DNA of 64,000 nucleotides from Lachnoanaerobaculum sanguinis (GCF_033242365.1 NZ_BTHK01000003.1:62001-126000), one strand, 5' to 3'. Positions 25,605 to 33,239 are shown, counted from the first letter of the stretch. The notes: a model not told the origin generated them from the sequence alone. Program-made: numbers and translations.

Positions 25605-25974
25605 CAGCGTCACCCACTTTCTGCAAGACTTCAAACTTTAGGGCAGCAAGGTCGGAAACCGCCGCCCGTACCTCCCCGGCAAGCTGCGGGTAGGGGCTGT
25701 GCCACTCGTTCAGCGTCCGGGCTATCTGGTTTAAGTTGCCGCCGATCCTGCCGTATTCGGCGGTCAGCTTCCCGACAGCGGCAAGCAACTCGTCATTGAC
25801 GGGGGAAACGGTTATGATGGGGCGTATGGCTGCCCCGGTTATGGCTTGCCGGATAAACTCGGCTTGGCTCATGTTGTAAGCAGAAAGCCTTTCCGCAAAC
25901 TCGGCGTATTCTTCCTCGGTCATGCGTGTCTTGACTACCCGGCTGCGGTGCGGCGTGTTATATCGTTTTCGCAT
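25576..25974 (-). CDS. mobC: MobC-like mobilization accessory protein
   Basis: 132 residues with an N-terminal ribbon-helix-helix (RVVKTRMTEEEYAEFAERLS) and the MobC pattern GRIGGNLNQIARTLNE (about 82-97). It binds oriT and assists the relaxase. The ATG follows a perfect GAAGGAGG. The 3' end overlaps the relaxase gene. Confidence 0.9.
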   Translation of the reverse strand: MRKRYNTPHRSRVVKTRMTEEEYAEFAERLSAYNMSQAEFIRQAITGAAIRPIITVSPVNDELLAAVGKLTAEYGRIGGNLNQIARTLNEWHSPYPQLAGEVRAAVSDLAALKFEVLQKVGDAVGNIQTYQL

Positions 25975-25989
25975 GGTAAAACCTCCTTC

Positions 25990-26380
25990 GGCTGTGCGTG
26001 GTGTCCTCTCACTAATAGGAGAAAAACAGGGTGTAAAGCGGAACTGTTTTTGAAAAATCCGAAAAATTATTTTGAGGGATTTTCCAGCGGCGTAAGCCGC
26101 ATAAGCAGGGTTTGGGGAAGGCACTCCCCAACAAGATTCCCGCAGGGGCAAAATGAGCGATAAGCGAATTTTGGTACTGCGGTAGAATCTTGCTCTGAAA
26201 AACTCCGGCGTTCCCCGGCTTCCGTACTTTCCGCTAACAAGACGTTTCAAAAGGGCTTTGCTACCCGCTATTCCGGCATATCTTGAAAATTTTCCTTTCA
26301 CTACCTACAACACCACGCAAAGCAAAATGGACGGAGATTTTTAGAATTTCCCCTTATTCCCTACAACACCACGCAAGCCG
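25990..26380. other. Candidate oriT region upstream of mobC
   Basis: No gene in 25975-26598. It contains GCGGC-GTAA-GCCGC (about 26090-26103), TTGGGGA...TCCCCAA (26112-26131), and three copies of ACACCACGCA: 25995-26004 on the minus strand, 26310-26319 and 26366-26375 on the plus strand. Inverted repeats beside mobC-mobA are where oriT normally lies; the nick site cannot be fixed by eye. Both plus-strand repeats extend leftward as CTACA. Confidence 0.45.
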
Positions 26381-26598
26381 AAAAAGGCGGACAATGGCAG
26401 TATTTTTTTCTTTGATACCCTCCACGGATAAGTAAGGGATTTTGCCAACTGCGGCGGCAATTTTCCCTTTTGTTTTTTCATACTGGGGATTTTCAAAAAT
26501 GCCAAACAGGAACGAAAAAAAGCAGCAAATCTGTTGAATAGATTTACTGCTTTCTGGTTGCCGGCGAAGCGGCGGTTATTCAGTTGTAGGCGGTAGGG

Positions 26599-26802
26599 CT
26601 ATCTCCCAAAGCGGAACTTGAAAATAGCTGTGAGAAGCGTCTGGGTGATGTAGTCCTCTGTATCTTGGTCTACCCGTCCATTCACACGGGCGGCACATTG
26701 TATGCGGCGGCGGTAATACTGCAATACAGTTCCCACCGCTTCCGGCTCCCCGCTGGTGGCTTGGACGATTGTTTCATAGGGGAGAAGCCTATTATTTCTC
26801 AT
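26599..26802 (-). CDS. Helix-turn-helix protein of conjugative-element type
   Basis: 67 residues (RNNRLLPYETIVQATSGEPE...DQDTEDYITQTLLTAIFKFR). This is the helix-turn-helix domain found next to sigma factors in Tn916- and Tn4451-like elements. The ATG at 26802 follows GGAGGGAATG, within the end of the sigma gene. Confidence 0.75.
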   Translation of the reverse strand: MRNNRLLPYETIVQATSGEPEAVGTVLQYYRRRIQCAARVNGRVDQDTEDYITQTLLTAIFKFRFGR

Positions 26803-27238
26803 ATGCCATTCCCTCCATTTCCGCTTGGAGCTGCCGTAGGACTTTTCGGATATGGTAGCCCGCTGTGCTGCGGCTGCGCCCGTACTGTCTGCCAATTTCG
26901 TGCTGTGGAATACGCTTGAAAAAGGACAGGTAAATCATTTCCCGCTCCCGTTCGTCCAGCCGTGACAGGGCTTCCGCAAGTAAGCCGCTGCTGAAAATGA
27001 CCGTATCGCCGCAAAGGGTAAGTATGTATTCCTCGTCCGGCTCCGGGGCTTGGAAATATTCATCTGTCGTGCCTAAAGGGTAGTGCTTTTCGTCTGTGAG
27101 GTATTCAAGGGATATTTCTCTTTTGTGCTTCCTGCTCCGTGTCCTCGCTGCGTTGATCGTTGCATTTCGGATAACGACTTTGCAAAAGGCATGGAAAGTG
27201 TACTCGATATGTTCCCGATATTCTTCTGTACAGGTCAT
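26792..27238 (-). CDS. Sigma-70-like factor of the IME
   Basis: 148 residues. C-terminal region 4 helix-turn-helix (EREREMIYLSFFKRIPQHEIGRQYGRSRSTAGYHIRKVLRQL). The N-terminal part (EYREHIEYTFHAFCKVVIRNA) matches the Orf7-type sigma-like regulators of Tn916-family elements, which control excision or transfer genes. Overlaps the next HTH gene. Confidence 0.85.
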   Translation of the reverse strand: MTCTEEYREHIEYTFHAFCKVVIRNATINAARTRSRKHKREISLEYLTDEKHYPLGTTDEYFQAPEPDEEYILTLCGDTVIFSSGLLAEALSRLDEREREMIYLSFFKRIPQHEIGRQYGRSRSTAGYHIRKVLRQLQAEMEGMAYEK

Positions 27239-27363
27239 GGAAAATCCCCCTTTCCTCCCAAAAGGGCTGTGGCTGGTTAGTAGTTGCTTTTTATGATAGT
27301 AAGGGGCGGCAGCACTTTAGGCTGTCGCTCCTTGACTGCCTAACTGCAAAACCGGGCGGGGCT

Positions 27364-27402
27364 GTCAACGGCGGGCGAAGCCCGTTCATCTTGACCGTTG
27401 AC
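27364..27402. repeat. Nested inverted repeat between sigma and methyltransferase genes
   Basis: Outer arms GTCAACGG / CCGTTGAC enclose an inner hairpin CGGGC-GAA-GCCCG. No T-run follows on either strand. It lies upstream of the sigma gene on the minus strand, so it could be a regulatory site or a replication/transfer structure. GTTTGC/GCAAAC repeats flank it at 27413-27434. Confidence 0.5.
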
Positions 27403-27442
27403 TGGCTCGGCCAGGTTTGCTATTTATCCGGCAAACTTGAAT

Positions 27443-28210
27443 TTATTTTAAGCTATCACGTTTTACCTTTTTAAGCCTTACTATCATTACCATAGGAATT
27501 TCTTTGTTGTTTTTGAAACATTCTTCATAAAATCCATCAATGACAAATCCAGCTCTAAAACAAAGGTTAAAAATATCTTGTATGGAACGATGATAATAAA
27601 TCTGCTCCTCCGGTTGCCCTTCAATCGCTATACCATAGTAACTGTGCGGTGTCATATATTTTTCAGTCAACGTGATAAAACAAGGGTGTTGCGTTGCAAA
27701 GACAAAAATTTCGCTTTCCTCCAACAGTTCATAAACAGCCATAAGAAGTGGTTCAATATCCGTAATATCCATAATTGCCATATTAGAAACTGCTTTCGTA
27801 AAGGCTCGATTTCTTTTTAATTCTAATATACTTTCTCTATTGGTCGCATCCGCTACACAAAATTCAATTTGTTTTGCATATTGTGATTGCCGTCTTTTAG
27901 CCAATTCTATCATTTTTTTGCTGTAATCAAAAGCGACAATCGAAGCGCCTCTTTGTGCAAGATACGAAGAATAATTTCCATTGCCACACGCAATATCCAA
28001 AATGTAATCCGCAGGATTAGGAGATAGAAGTTCCGTTACTTTGGGACGCACTACCTCTCTGTGAAATTCATTAGATTTGTCACCCATTGCATTATCCCAA
28101 AATTGTGCGTTTTTCTCCCAGATTTTTTTACTTTCCTCTGTTCCCATGTTCTCTCCCACTCCCAAAATTTGCCTTTTTGCTTCCATTAAATCTTCCTTAC
28201 TATATTCCAT
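27443..28210 (-). CDS. Class I SAM-dependent methyltransferase (IME cargo)
   Basis: 255 residues. SAM motif I YILDIACGNGNYSSYLA (about 70-86), acidic motif IVAFDYSKKMIE, and a post-motif IV region KAVSNMAIMDITD. No rRNA-methylase (Erm) signature, so the substrate is more likely a small molecule or protein. It sits in the cargo block with the tet gene. GGAGGGTAAC precedes the ATG. Codon use is AT-rich, unlike the GC-rich IME backbone. Confidence 0.8.
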   Translation of the reverse strand: MEYSKEDLMEAKRQILGVGENMGTEESKKIWEKNAQFWDNAMGDKSNEFHREVVRPKVTELLSPNPADYILDIACGNGNYSSYLAQRGASIVAFDYSKKMIELAKRRQSQYAKQIEFCVADATNRESILELKRNRAFTKAVSNMAIMDITDIEPLLMAVYELLEESEIFVFATQHPCFITLTEKYMTPHSYYGIAIEGQPEEQIYYHRSIQDIFNLCFRAGFVIDGFYEECFKNNKEIPMVMIVRLKKVKRDSLK

Positions 28211-28309
28211 TGTTACCCTCCATAACTTCTGATTGTTGCCGTCTTGACTATTATGTATCTTTTCTTTCCAAAATGGTATAGGCTTTTATTTTTATAATGC
28301 TGCAAAACT

Positions 28310-28345
28310 TTTCTTCTGTAAGGTATTCAAAGGATATTTCCCTTT
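28310..28345 (-). pseudogene. Short remnant of a second sigma-factor gene
   Basis: Minus strand reads REISFEYLTEEK in one frame, matching REISLEYLTDEK of the intact sigma gene at 26792-27238. The fragment is only ~36 bases, and it lies directly next to a hairpin. It suggests that cargo was inserted into, or recombined with, a related backbone. Confidence 0.5.
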
Positions 28346-28348
28346 GCC

Positions 28349-28383
28349 GCCGCTATTGGAAAGCCAAAAGCAGCGGCTTTTTT
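28349..28383 (+). terminator. Plus-strand terminator-like hairpin
   Basis: GCCGCT / AGCGGC stem with inner TTGG-AAAG-CCAA and a trailing TTTTTT. No plus-strand gene lies upstream, so it is a remnant or acts against antisense reading. Confidence 0.55.
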
Positions 28384-28423
28384 ACGCGATATGACCGAAA
28401 AGTCTAGAAAGCAGGATATGTCA

Positions 28424-28879
28424 TCATTTGTCATTTCTTCTCAATGTAATAACTGCATGGCATATCAAGCCAAATACAAGAGAAAAACAGCCACCGCCAA
28501 ATAGTGATGCTCCCCACCCTGCACCCGACATTGTCATAAAACCGCCAACAAAGAAAATACCAATGCCAAGAAATATCCCGACACCATAAAAAAGTCCAAT
28601 TGCCATATCATACTTATTAAATTGTCGTTTCTCTTTTTTTTCACATGTTTCCATTTTTGTTATTACCTCCTTCGCAAAATCGTCCATGTGGACTCCAAAA
28701 AGAAAACAAATTTTTTTCAACGTATTTAAATCGGGTTCATTAACATCTCTCTCCCAATTCGATAGCGCCTGCCGGGTAACATTCAATTCCCCAGCCAGTT
28801 CTTCCTGTGTCATTCCCGATTGTGTTCGCAGATGACGTATTTGCTTTCCTGTTGTAATATCCGTCTGTTTCTGGTTCAA
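28424..28879 (-). CDS. XRE-family regulator with two membrane helices
   Basis: 151 residues: Cro/C1 helix-turn-helix (IRHLRTQSGMTQEELAGELN, SNWERDVNEPD) in the first 65 residues, then two hydrophobic segments (about 95-118 and 125-145). Membrane-bound XRE proteins of this type are common beside resistance or transport genes. It starts 80 bases after the tet stop, so the two may be transcribed together. Confidence 0.8.
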   Translation of the reverse strand: MNQKQTDITTGKQIRHLRTQSGMTQEELAGELNVTRQALSNWERDVNEPDLNTLKKICFLFGVHMDDFAKEVITKMETCEKKEKRQFNKYDMAIGLFYGVGIFLGIGIFFVGGFMTMSGAGWGASLFGGGCFSLVFGLICHAVITLRRNDK

Positions 28880-28960
28880 AATGGTTCCTCCTCTCTGATG
28901 CTGATTTTATCAATGATATTTCGCAATAGCCAGCAATGAACGCTTGCATTGCGCAAGACG

Positions 28961-30880
28961 TTACATTATCTTCTGAAACATATGCCGGATCTTGTCTAAA
29001 CGGCTGTTCGGGCGGCGTGGCTGAAATACAGGCTCGCCGGAAGTTTCCTGATACCCTTTTAATTCTGTAATGCAGACACTTCTTCCATTTGTATAAAAAT
29101 TCAGATCATTCCTATATTCACCGATACAACGGGCAGGGATTTCACCCTTAAAAATAACTTCATCTTTTTCAAGTCTGGTTGATTCAATGATTGCGCAATA
29201 CTTTGGTGCATCATTATAAGCCCGTGAAAGATATTCCTGCGGTGCAAAAAGGGTAAAGGAAAGGTATGGTTCCAACAGTTGTGTCCCTGCTTTTTTCAAT
29301 GCCTGCTCCAACACGACAGGCGCAAGAAAACGAAAATCAGCGGGGGTGCTGACCGGGCTGTAATAAACTCCATAATCAAAACAAATTTGGCAGTCTGTCA
29401 CTCCCCAGCCATATAAGCCCTGCTCCATTCCATAACGCACACCCTCCATGACGGCATTTTGAAAACTTTGGTTTAAATAGCCGAGAGATACCTCGCTTTT
29501 ATATTGTGTTCCGCTTCCAACAGGAAGCGGTGTTACAGTCAAACCAATAGATGCCCAAAACGGATTCGGCGGCACTTCAATATGAATCGTGCAGCTCGCT
29601 TTTTTTTGCGGTCTTTCCAGATAAATAACCGAAGGCTCTTTCATAGCCACGCCCACATGATATTTTTCTTCTAATAGCGAACAAATAACTTCTAACTGTA
29701 CTTTTCCCAAAAAAGATAACATAATCTCATGGGTAACAGTATCAATGTCAAAATGCAAAAGAGGGTCTGTATCAGCAATCTCTGCGAGGGCATTTAACAG
29801 GGCTTCCCTTTGCTCCGGCTTTTGCGGCTCTACCGTTGTCCGAAGTAATGGCATGGGATTATCAATCCGTGTTTTGTGAGGCAGGAGTTTTTCATTTCCC
29901 AGGATATCGTTCAGTTTCAAAGTATCATCAGCTAAAATAACAATTTCTCCCGGACAGGCATGGTCAGCCGGGACGATTTCACCATTTGACGGAATACACA
30001 TTTCTGTAATCTTTATTTTTTCCTTTTTTGACAGCAGCAGGGTATCCCGTAAATGGAGCGTCCCATGATACAGGCGTAAATAAGAAAGCCGTTTTTTCCG
30101 CTCTGTATACTCAACCTTAAAAACATATCCACATAATTCAGACTGAATATCGTCCGTTTCTGTAATGAAAGTTTCTATAATCGCTTCAATCAGTTTTTCT
30201 GTTCCTAAATTGTCTTTTGCACTCCCATGATAAACAGGAAACAAAGAGCAGCATCTGGTTCTTTTGCACTTTTCATATTGTAATTCCTGTATATCCAAAG
30301 AATCCTCTGCAACATATCGTTCTAATAGTTCATCGCTTCCGGAAATAATCATATCCCATTTGTCTAAATCAGAAATATCGGTCATGGTTATCTTTGGCGA
30401 CAGGGAAACCTCCTGCATGACAATCATATCACTGGTAAGTTTATCTTTAATGCTTTGGTAAACACACTGCAGGTCGATCCCATTTTGGTCTATCTTATTT
30501 ATAAAGATAATTGTCGGAATGTCCATTTTCTGAAGCGCATGGAATAATATACGGGTTTGTGCCTGTACGCCGTCTTTTGCTGAAATGACTAAAACAGCTC
30601 CGTCAAGGACAGATAAAGAGCGGTATGCTTCGGTTAAAAAATCCATATGACCGGGAGTGTCCACGATATTGATTTTATAATCATTCCAATAAAAAGAAGT
30701 AACCGCTGTCTGAATGGTAATTCCCCGTTGCCGTTCCAAAATCATAGTGTCTGTTCTTGTGGTCCCTTTATCCACGTTTCCCTGTTCCGCAATCGCTCCA
30801 CTGGTGTATAGCAGACTTTCTGTCAATGTAGTTTTTCCTGCGTCTACATGGGCCAGAATGCCGATATTGATTATTTTCAT
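28961..30880 (-). CDS. tet(32): Tetracycline resistance ribosomal protection protein, probably Tet(32)
   Basis: 639 residues, an EF-G-like GTPase that dislodges tetracycline from the ribosome. G1 AHVDAGKTTL, G2 RGITIQTAVTS, G3 DTPGHMDF, G4 NKIDQNG are all present; the C-terminal QPRRPNSRLDKIRHMFQKIM is the class signature. It is distinct from my recollection of TetM, O, S and W; class 32 is the best match by memory but not verified. GGGAGG precedes the ATG. Complete and expected to be functional. Confidence 0.93.
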   Translation of the reverse strand: MKIINIGILAHVDAGKTTLTESLLYTSGAIAEQGNVDKGTTRTDTMILERQRGITIQTAVTSFYWNDYKINIVDTPGHMDFLTEAYRSLSVLDGAVLVISAKDGVQAQTRILFHALQKMDIPTIIFINKIDQNGIDLQCVYQSIKDKLTSDMIVMQEVSLSPKITMTDISDLDKWDMIISGSDELLERYVAEDSLDIQELQYEKCKRTRCCSLFPVYHGSAKDNLGTEKLIEAIIETFITETDDIQSELCGYVFKVEYTERKKRLSYLRLYHGTLHLRDTLLLSKKEKIKITEMCIPSNGEIVPADHACPGEIVILADDTLKLNDILGNEKLLPHKTRIDNPMPLLRTTVEPQKPEQREALLNALAEIADTDPLLHFDIDTVTHEIMLSFLGKVQLEVICSLLEEKYHVGVAMKEPSVIYLERPQKKASCTIHIEVPPNPFWASIGLTVTPLPVGSGTQYKSEVSLGYLNQSFQNAVMEGVRYGMEQGLYGWGVTDCQICFDYGVYYSPVSTPADFRFLAPVVLEQALKKAGTQLLEPYLSFTLFAPQEYLSRAYNDAPKYCAIIESTRLEKDEVIFKGEIPARCIGEYRNDLNFYTNGRSVCITELKGYQETSGEPVFQPRRPNSRLDKIRHMFQKIM

Positions 30881-30917
30881 GTGATTGTCCTCCCTTTACA
30901 GCCCCAAAGGGCATAAA

Positions 30918-30954
30918 AATCCCCAGCAGTAAAATACTTTTACCACTGGGGATT
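30918..30954 (-). terminator. Attenuator hairpin directly upstream of tet
   Basis: AATCCCCAG / CTGGGGATT with an inner GTAAAA-TAC-TTTTAC stem, followed on the minus strand by TTTTTAT. This closely parallels the second hairpin in the tet(M) leader of Tn916. It lies 38 bases before the tet start. Confidence 0.8.
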
Positions 30955-31030
30955 CTAATTTGCGGACATACACATATACAGCATACACCTATTTGTGATT
31001 GCTGTTTTTTGAATATGTCAAAATTGATAA

Positions 31031-31140
31031 GGCAAAAGTATTCTTAAATTGGGTACAAAAAACCAAGCCCCCACAAAAGGAGCTATCATAATTCTTTGTT
31101 CCCACTATTTGATTATAGTTTTATTTAAGAATACCTTGCC
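31031..31140 (-). promoter_or_regulatory. Tn916-like tet leader: long antitermination stem and internal terminator
   Basis: The leader-peptide coding sequence (complement of 31123-31140) can pair with 31031-31050. Inside it, AGCTCC / GGGGCT (31066-31084) followed by TTTTTT (31057-31062) forms an intrinsic terminator. In Tn916, stalled or slowed leader translation under tetracycline favours read-through into tet(M); the same logic is inferred here. A TTGACA motif lies just downstream (about 31015-31020 on the minus strand). Confidence 0.75.
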
Positions 31141-31144
31141 GCAT
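31121..31144 (-). CDS. tet leader peptide MRQGILK
   Basis: Seven codons plus stop, preceded by AAAAGGAGTAAAAAAT. The same heptapeptide occurs in the tet(M) leader of Tn916-type elements, to my recollection. Its coding sequence overlaps one arm of the leader stem. Confidence 0.75.
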   Translation of the reverse strand: MRQGILK

Positions 31145-31241
31145 ATTTTTTACTCCTTTTCTGGAATGAAGCTATTATATCACATCAGTTTTAGGAAAGA
31201 AAGTACTTAAAAGAAATTTTTCTTCCCCTTATATGTAACAA

Positions 31242-31763
31242 TCATACCGGCTTCCTGGTGTTCAGAATGGTTTCTGCTGTCTGCTGTGGTGTTTGATTGG
31301 AATTGTCCAGCCAAAAGCCGATCCGTGGTGTTGTCTGCATAAATGTATCGTATAAGGTTTCAACCGTAAAGCCGGAATAGCCTGTTTTCTCCCTGTATCG
31401 TTCCCTTTCTTTTATTGTTTCCACATCTGGACAAAGAACGACAACCTCAACAGGGTATTTATGCAGATAATTTATCATTCGGTTTAATTCATCACCGTAG
31501 TAGTTATCTTGGATCACTACAGAAAAGCCGTTGTCAAAGTATGACCTTGCCGCATCAGCAGTCAATTTGTATCGAAGGTACAGCTGGCGGACTGCTTCCG
31601 CTGATGGGGTAGCTGACATATTTTCTCTGCCTGAAATAATCATTTTTCGGAACACATCACCACGAAGATGGACGCATTTTTCTATTGATTTTGCCAGTAA
31701 ATCGGAAACTGTAGATTTTCCAGAAGCCATTAAGCCTGTAATGAGATAAATTTTTTGTTTCAT
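31242..31763 (-). CDS. P-loop kinase (AAA_33/zeta- or CPT-like), IME cargo
   Basis: 173 residues. Walker A GLMASGKST (about 9-17), a candidate catalytic acid in LRGDVFRKM, and a lid rich in Arg (KERERYREKTGY). This is the small-molecule kinase fold shared by chloramphenicol phosphotransferase and zeta toxins. Its position upstream of the tet leader suggests resistance or stress cargo. No antitoxin gene is visible. GGAGGAAGTGAA precedes the ATG. Confidence 0.7.
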   Translation of the reverse strand: MKQKIYLITGLMASGKSTVSDLLAKSIEKCVHLRGDVFRKMIISGRENMSATPSAEAVRQLYLRYKLTADAARSYFDNGFSVVIQDNYYGDELNRMINYLHKYPVEVVVLCPDVETIKERERYREKTGYSGFTVETLYDTFMQTTPRIGFWLDNSNQTPQQTAETILNTRKPV

Positions 31764-31911
31764 TTCACTTCCTCCGGCACAAAAAATATGTACATGTAAC
31801 TAATTCAACACATTTATAATTTGAATAGGGACATTATAGCATTTACTAAATACAAATTCAATGTATACGGAAAGAAAGATATAAGGAGTGGGAGGGATTC
31901 CGCCGTAGTCG

Positions 31912-31953
31912 GCATTGTAGGAAAATCCAAAAGTTTAGATTTTCCCACAATGC
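31912..31953. repeat. 16-base inverted repeat near the right IME end
   Basis: GCATTGTAGGAAAATC / GATTTTCCCACAATGC, one mismatch, 10-base loop, about 90 bases inside attR. It may be a terminator for inward transcription or a structure used by the recombinase. Confidence 0.5.
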
Positions 31954-32025
31954 TTATCTTTTGGTCTTTGGTTCGGAATAGTGTAGTGCTGGCGGTCTAT
32001 CTCTTGTTTTCGGTTGCTTGCTTCC

Positions 32026-32166
32026 TTACCGTACATGAGCATTTGCTCCTGGATTATCATTTCCATATCCCTCCATAAGGTTAATGACTCCCCAGGCTCC
32101 AAGTCCGGCTCCTACTGCCATAACCAAAATCTGTAATACATTGACTGCCTGAACAAAAAAATCCAT
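32026..32166 (-). pseudogene. maff2 family gene, 5' half (split by the IME)
   Basis: Reads MDFFVQAVNVLQILVMAVGA through GYGNDNPGA, then leaves the gene at the IME junction and stops after 5 extra codons (NAHVR). GAGGAGGAATAAAT precedes the ATG. This half keeps the first membrane helix, so a truncated 46-residue peptide could still be made. Confidence 0.92.
32040..32050. other. Attachment site attR of the IME
   Basis: Junction CATTTGCTCCT. To the right, maff2 coding sequence reads back toward its start at 32166. To the left is element sequence with no similarity to maff2. Confidence 0.75.
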
Positions 32167-32168
32167 AT

Positions 32169-32480
32169 TTATTCCTCCTCGTTTTCTTCCTTCTTTTCAA
32201 TCTTGTTATATGACTTCACTACAAAGTTTTTGTAAGTCTTTCCCTCTTTTTCACGCTTCTTAAAGTAGCCGAAGATATGAATCAAATCGCCTTTCTCAAA
32301 GGCTTTTGCTATTTCTGTCTTTTCTCCATAAGCTGCACAGTTGATATACTCCTTACCCTTACCGTACTTTTTTACAAGCGTAAAATTTGCAACTTCTACC
32401 GTTTCTCCGTCTTTTTCAAAGTTTGAGAAAGTAGGTTCCGCCAATAAGTTGGCGTTGATGTTAATCATTTCTTGTTTCAT
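32169..32480 (-). CDS. Single-stranded DNA-binding-like protein of the conjugative element
   Basis: 103 residues with an OB-fold pattern (INANLLAEPTFSNFEKDGET, VANFTLVKKYGKGKEYINCAAYGEKTEIA, GDLIHIFGYFKKRE) and an acidic tail (KKEENEEE), typical of short SSB-like proteins that precede maff2 in these elements. GGAGAAAT lies upstream of ATG 32480. Its stop is 2 bases before the maff2 start. Confidence 0.82.
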   Translation of the reverse strand: MKQEMININANLLAEPTFSNFEKDGETVEVANFTLVKKYGKGKEYINCAAYGEKTEIAKAFEKGDLIHIFGYFKKREKEGKTYKNFVVKSYNKIEKKEENEEE

Positions 32481-32742
32481 CTTTTTAAATTTCTCCTTTT
32501 CATTTCAATAAAAAAAGCGACCAGAAGTATTACTTTTCCAATCGCTGATACTCTTACTATTTAGTTTTTTCTTAGTGGGACTTCTGATCCTTATCATCTT
32601 ATCTCCTTTATTGTCTTTAACATATTTAAGGGAATTAGCATTTTGTCGTGTATATATTAGTGAAAGGTACTTGAAATACTAGTTCGCTAATTAGTGAGTT
32701 TCCCCTATTTATTGATCGCAATATAAATTGAAAATAGGCATG
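32481..32742. other. Non-coding stretch holding the right border of the conjugative fragment
   Basis: No credible gene. On the minus strand AGCGA...TCGCTTTTTTT (about 32510-32546) forms a terminator-like hairpin just before the ssb start, a possible attenuator. Somewhere between here and the terminator at 32743 the conjugative-element sequence ends; I cannot see an attachment site or repeat that fixes it. Confidence 0.45.
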
Positions 32743-32779
32743 AAAAAAGACGATAGATTTTTTTCTTTTCTATCGTCTT
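32743..32779 (-). terminator. Terminator of the msrAB-cupin operon
   Basis: 11-base perfect stem AAGACGATAGA / TCTATCGTCTT followed on the minus strand by TTTTTT, downstream of the cupin gene. Confidence 0.85.
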
Positions 32780-32849
32780 ACGCATTTAGTATTCAATTTT
32801 TCAGTTCGACAAACTTGAATGTATCAAAACACATTCAAAAAAATGTATT

Positions 32850-33203
32850 TCATTCGCCTATAGGATCATAATCTGCCGGAACCGGTGCAACGATACTCAC
32901 AAAAACTATATCCTCTGTTCCTGTGTTCATTGCGCCGTGACATGCACCTTTAGGAGAAACGATAACCTGTCCTTTTTTTAAGGGAATCTCTTTATCCGGT
33001 TCGGGATAGAATATTCCTTCTCCCTGTAAAATGATCCAGATATCATCAGAATTGTGGTGACGGTGCTTCTGCAAGGTTTGTCCCGGTTTAATCACCCACA
33101 CCGACCCTCCTGTAGATTCTGTTTGGTAAAAAGGTGTTTTCTTTGCAGCTTTTTTGTCTTCTTGTTTTACCATGTCCATTTCATAGATTCTTTTTTCTTC
33201 CAT
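32850..33203 (-). CDS. Cupin-domain protein
   Basis: 117 residues. Double-stranded beta-helix with the metal-binding motif HRHHNSDDIWIILQGEG (about 42-58) and the second motif KGACHGAMNTG (about 84-94). Single-domain cupins of this type bind a metal and small ligand; the substrate is unknown. It starts 2 bases after the nominal end of the upstream msr frame and shares the operon. GGAGGCATATAGCA precedes the ATG. Confidence 0.8.
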   Translation of the reverse strand: MEEKRIYEMDMVKQEDKKAAKKTPFYQTESTGGSVWVIKPGQTLQKHRHHNSDDIWIILQGEGIFYPEPDKEIPLKKGQVIVSPKGACHGAMNTGTEDIVFVSIVAPVPADYDPIGE

Positions 33204-33239
33204 TGCTATATGCCTCCTTGTATTGATTTTTGATTATTC

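Larger units (their letters stand above)
19998..32043. mobile_element. Integrative mobilizable element (serine recombinase, MobA/C, tet), inserted in maff2
   Basis: All genes lie on the minus strand: kinase, tet, XRE regulator, methyltransferase, sigma factor, HTH, MobC, MobA, small Cys protein, replisome organizer, DnaC-like, TnpW-like, serine recombinase. The ends are set by the split maff2: plus-strand left joint GGGATTTT|ACTGATG, right joint GAGCA|TTTGCTCC; the shared T run leaves a 2-3 base uncertainty. The backbone (20-27 kb) is visibly GC-rich compared with both the host and the surrounding conjugative fragment, showing transfer from another background. Confidence 0.9.

Noticed and set aside
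31821..32078. Plus-strand 85-codon frame across the right IME end
   Set aside because: It crosses the attR junction into maff2 antisense, has no ribosome binding site and no protein-like pattern.
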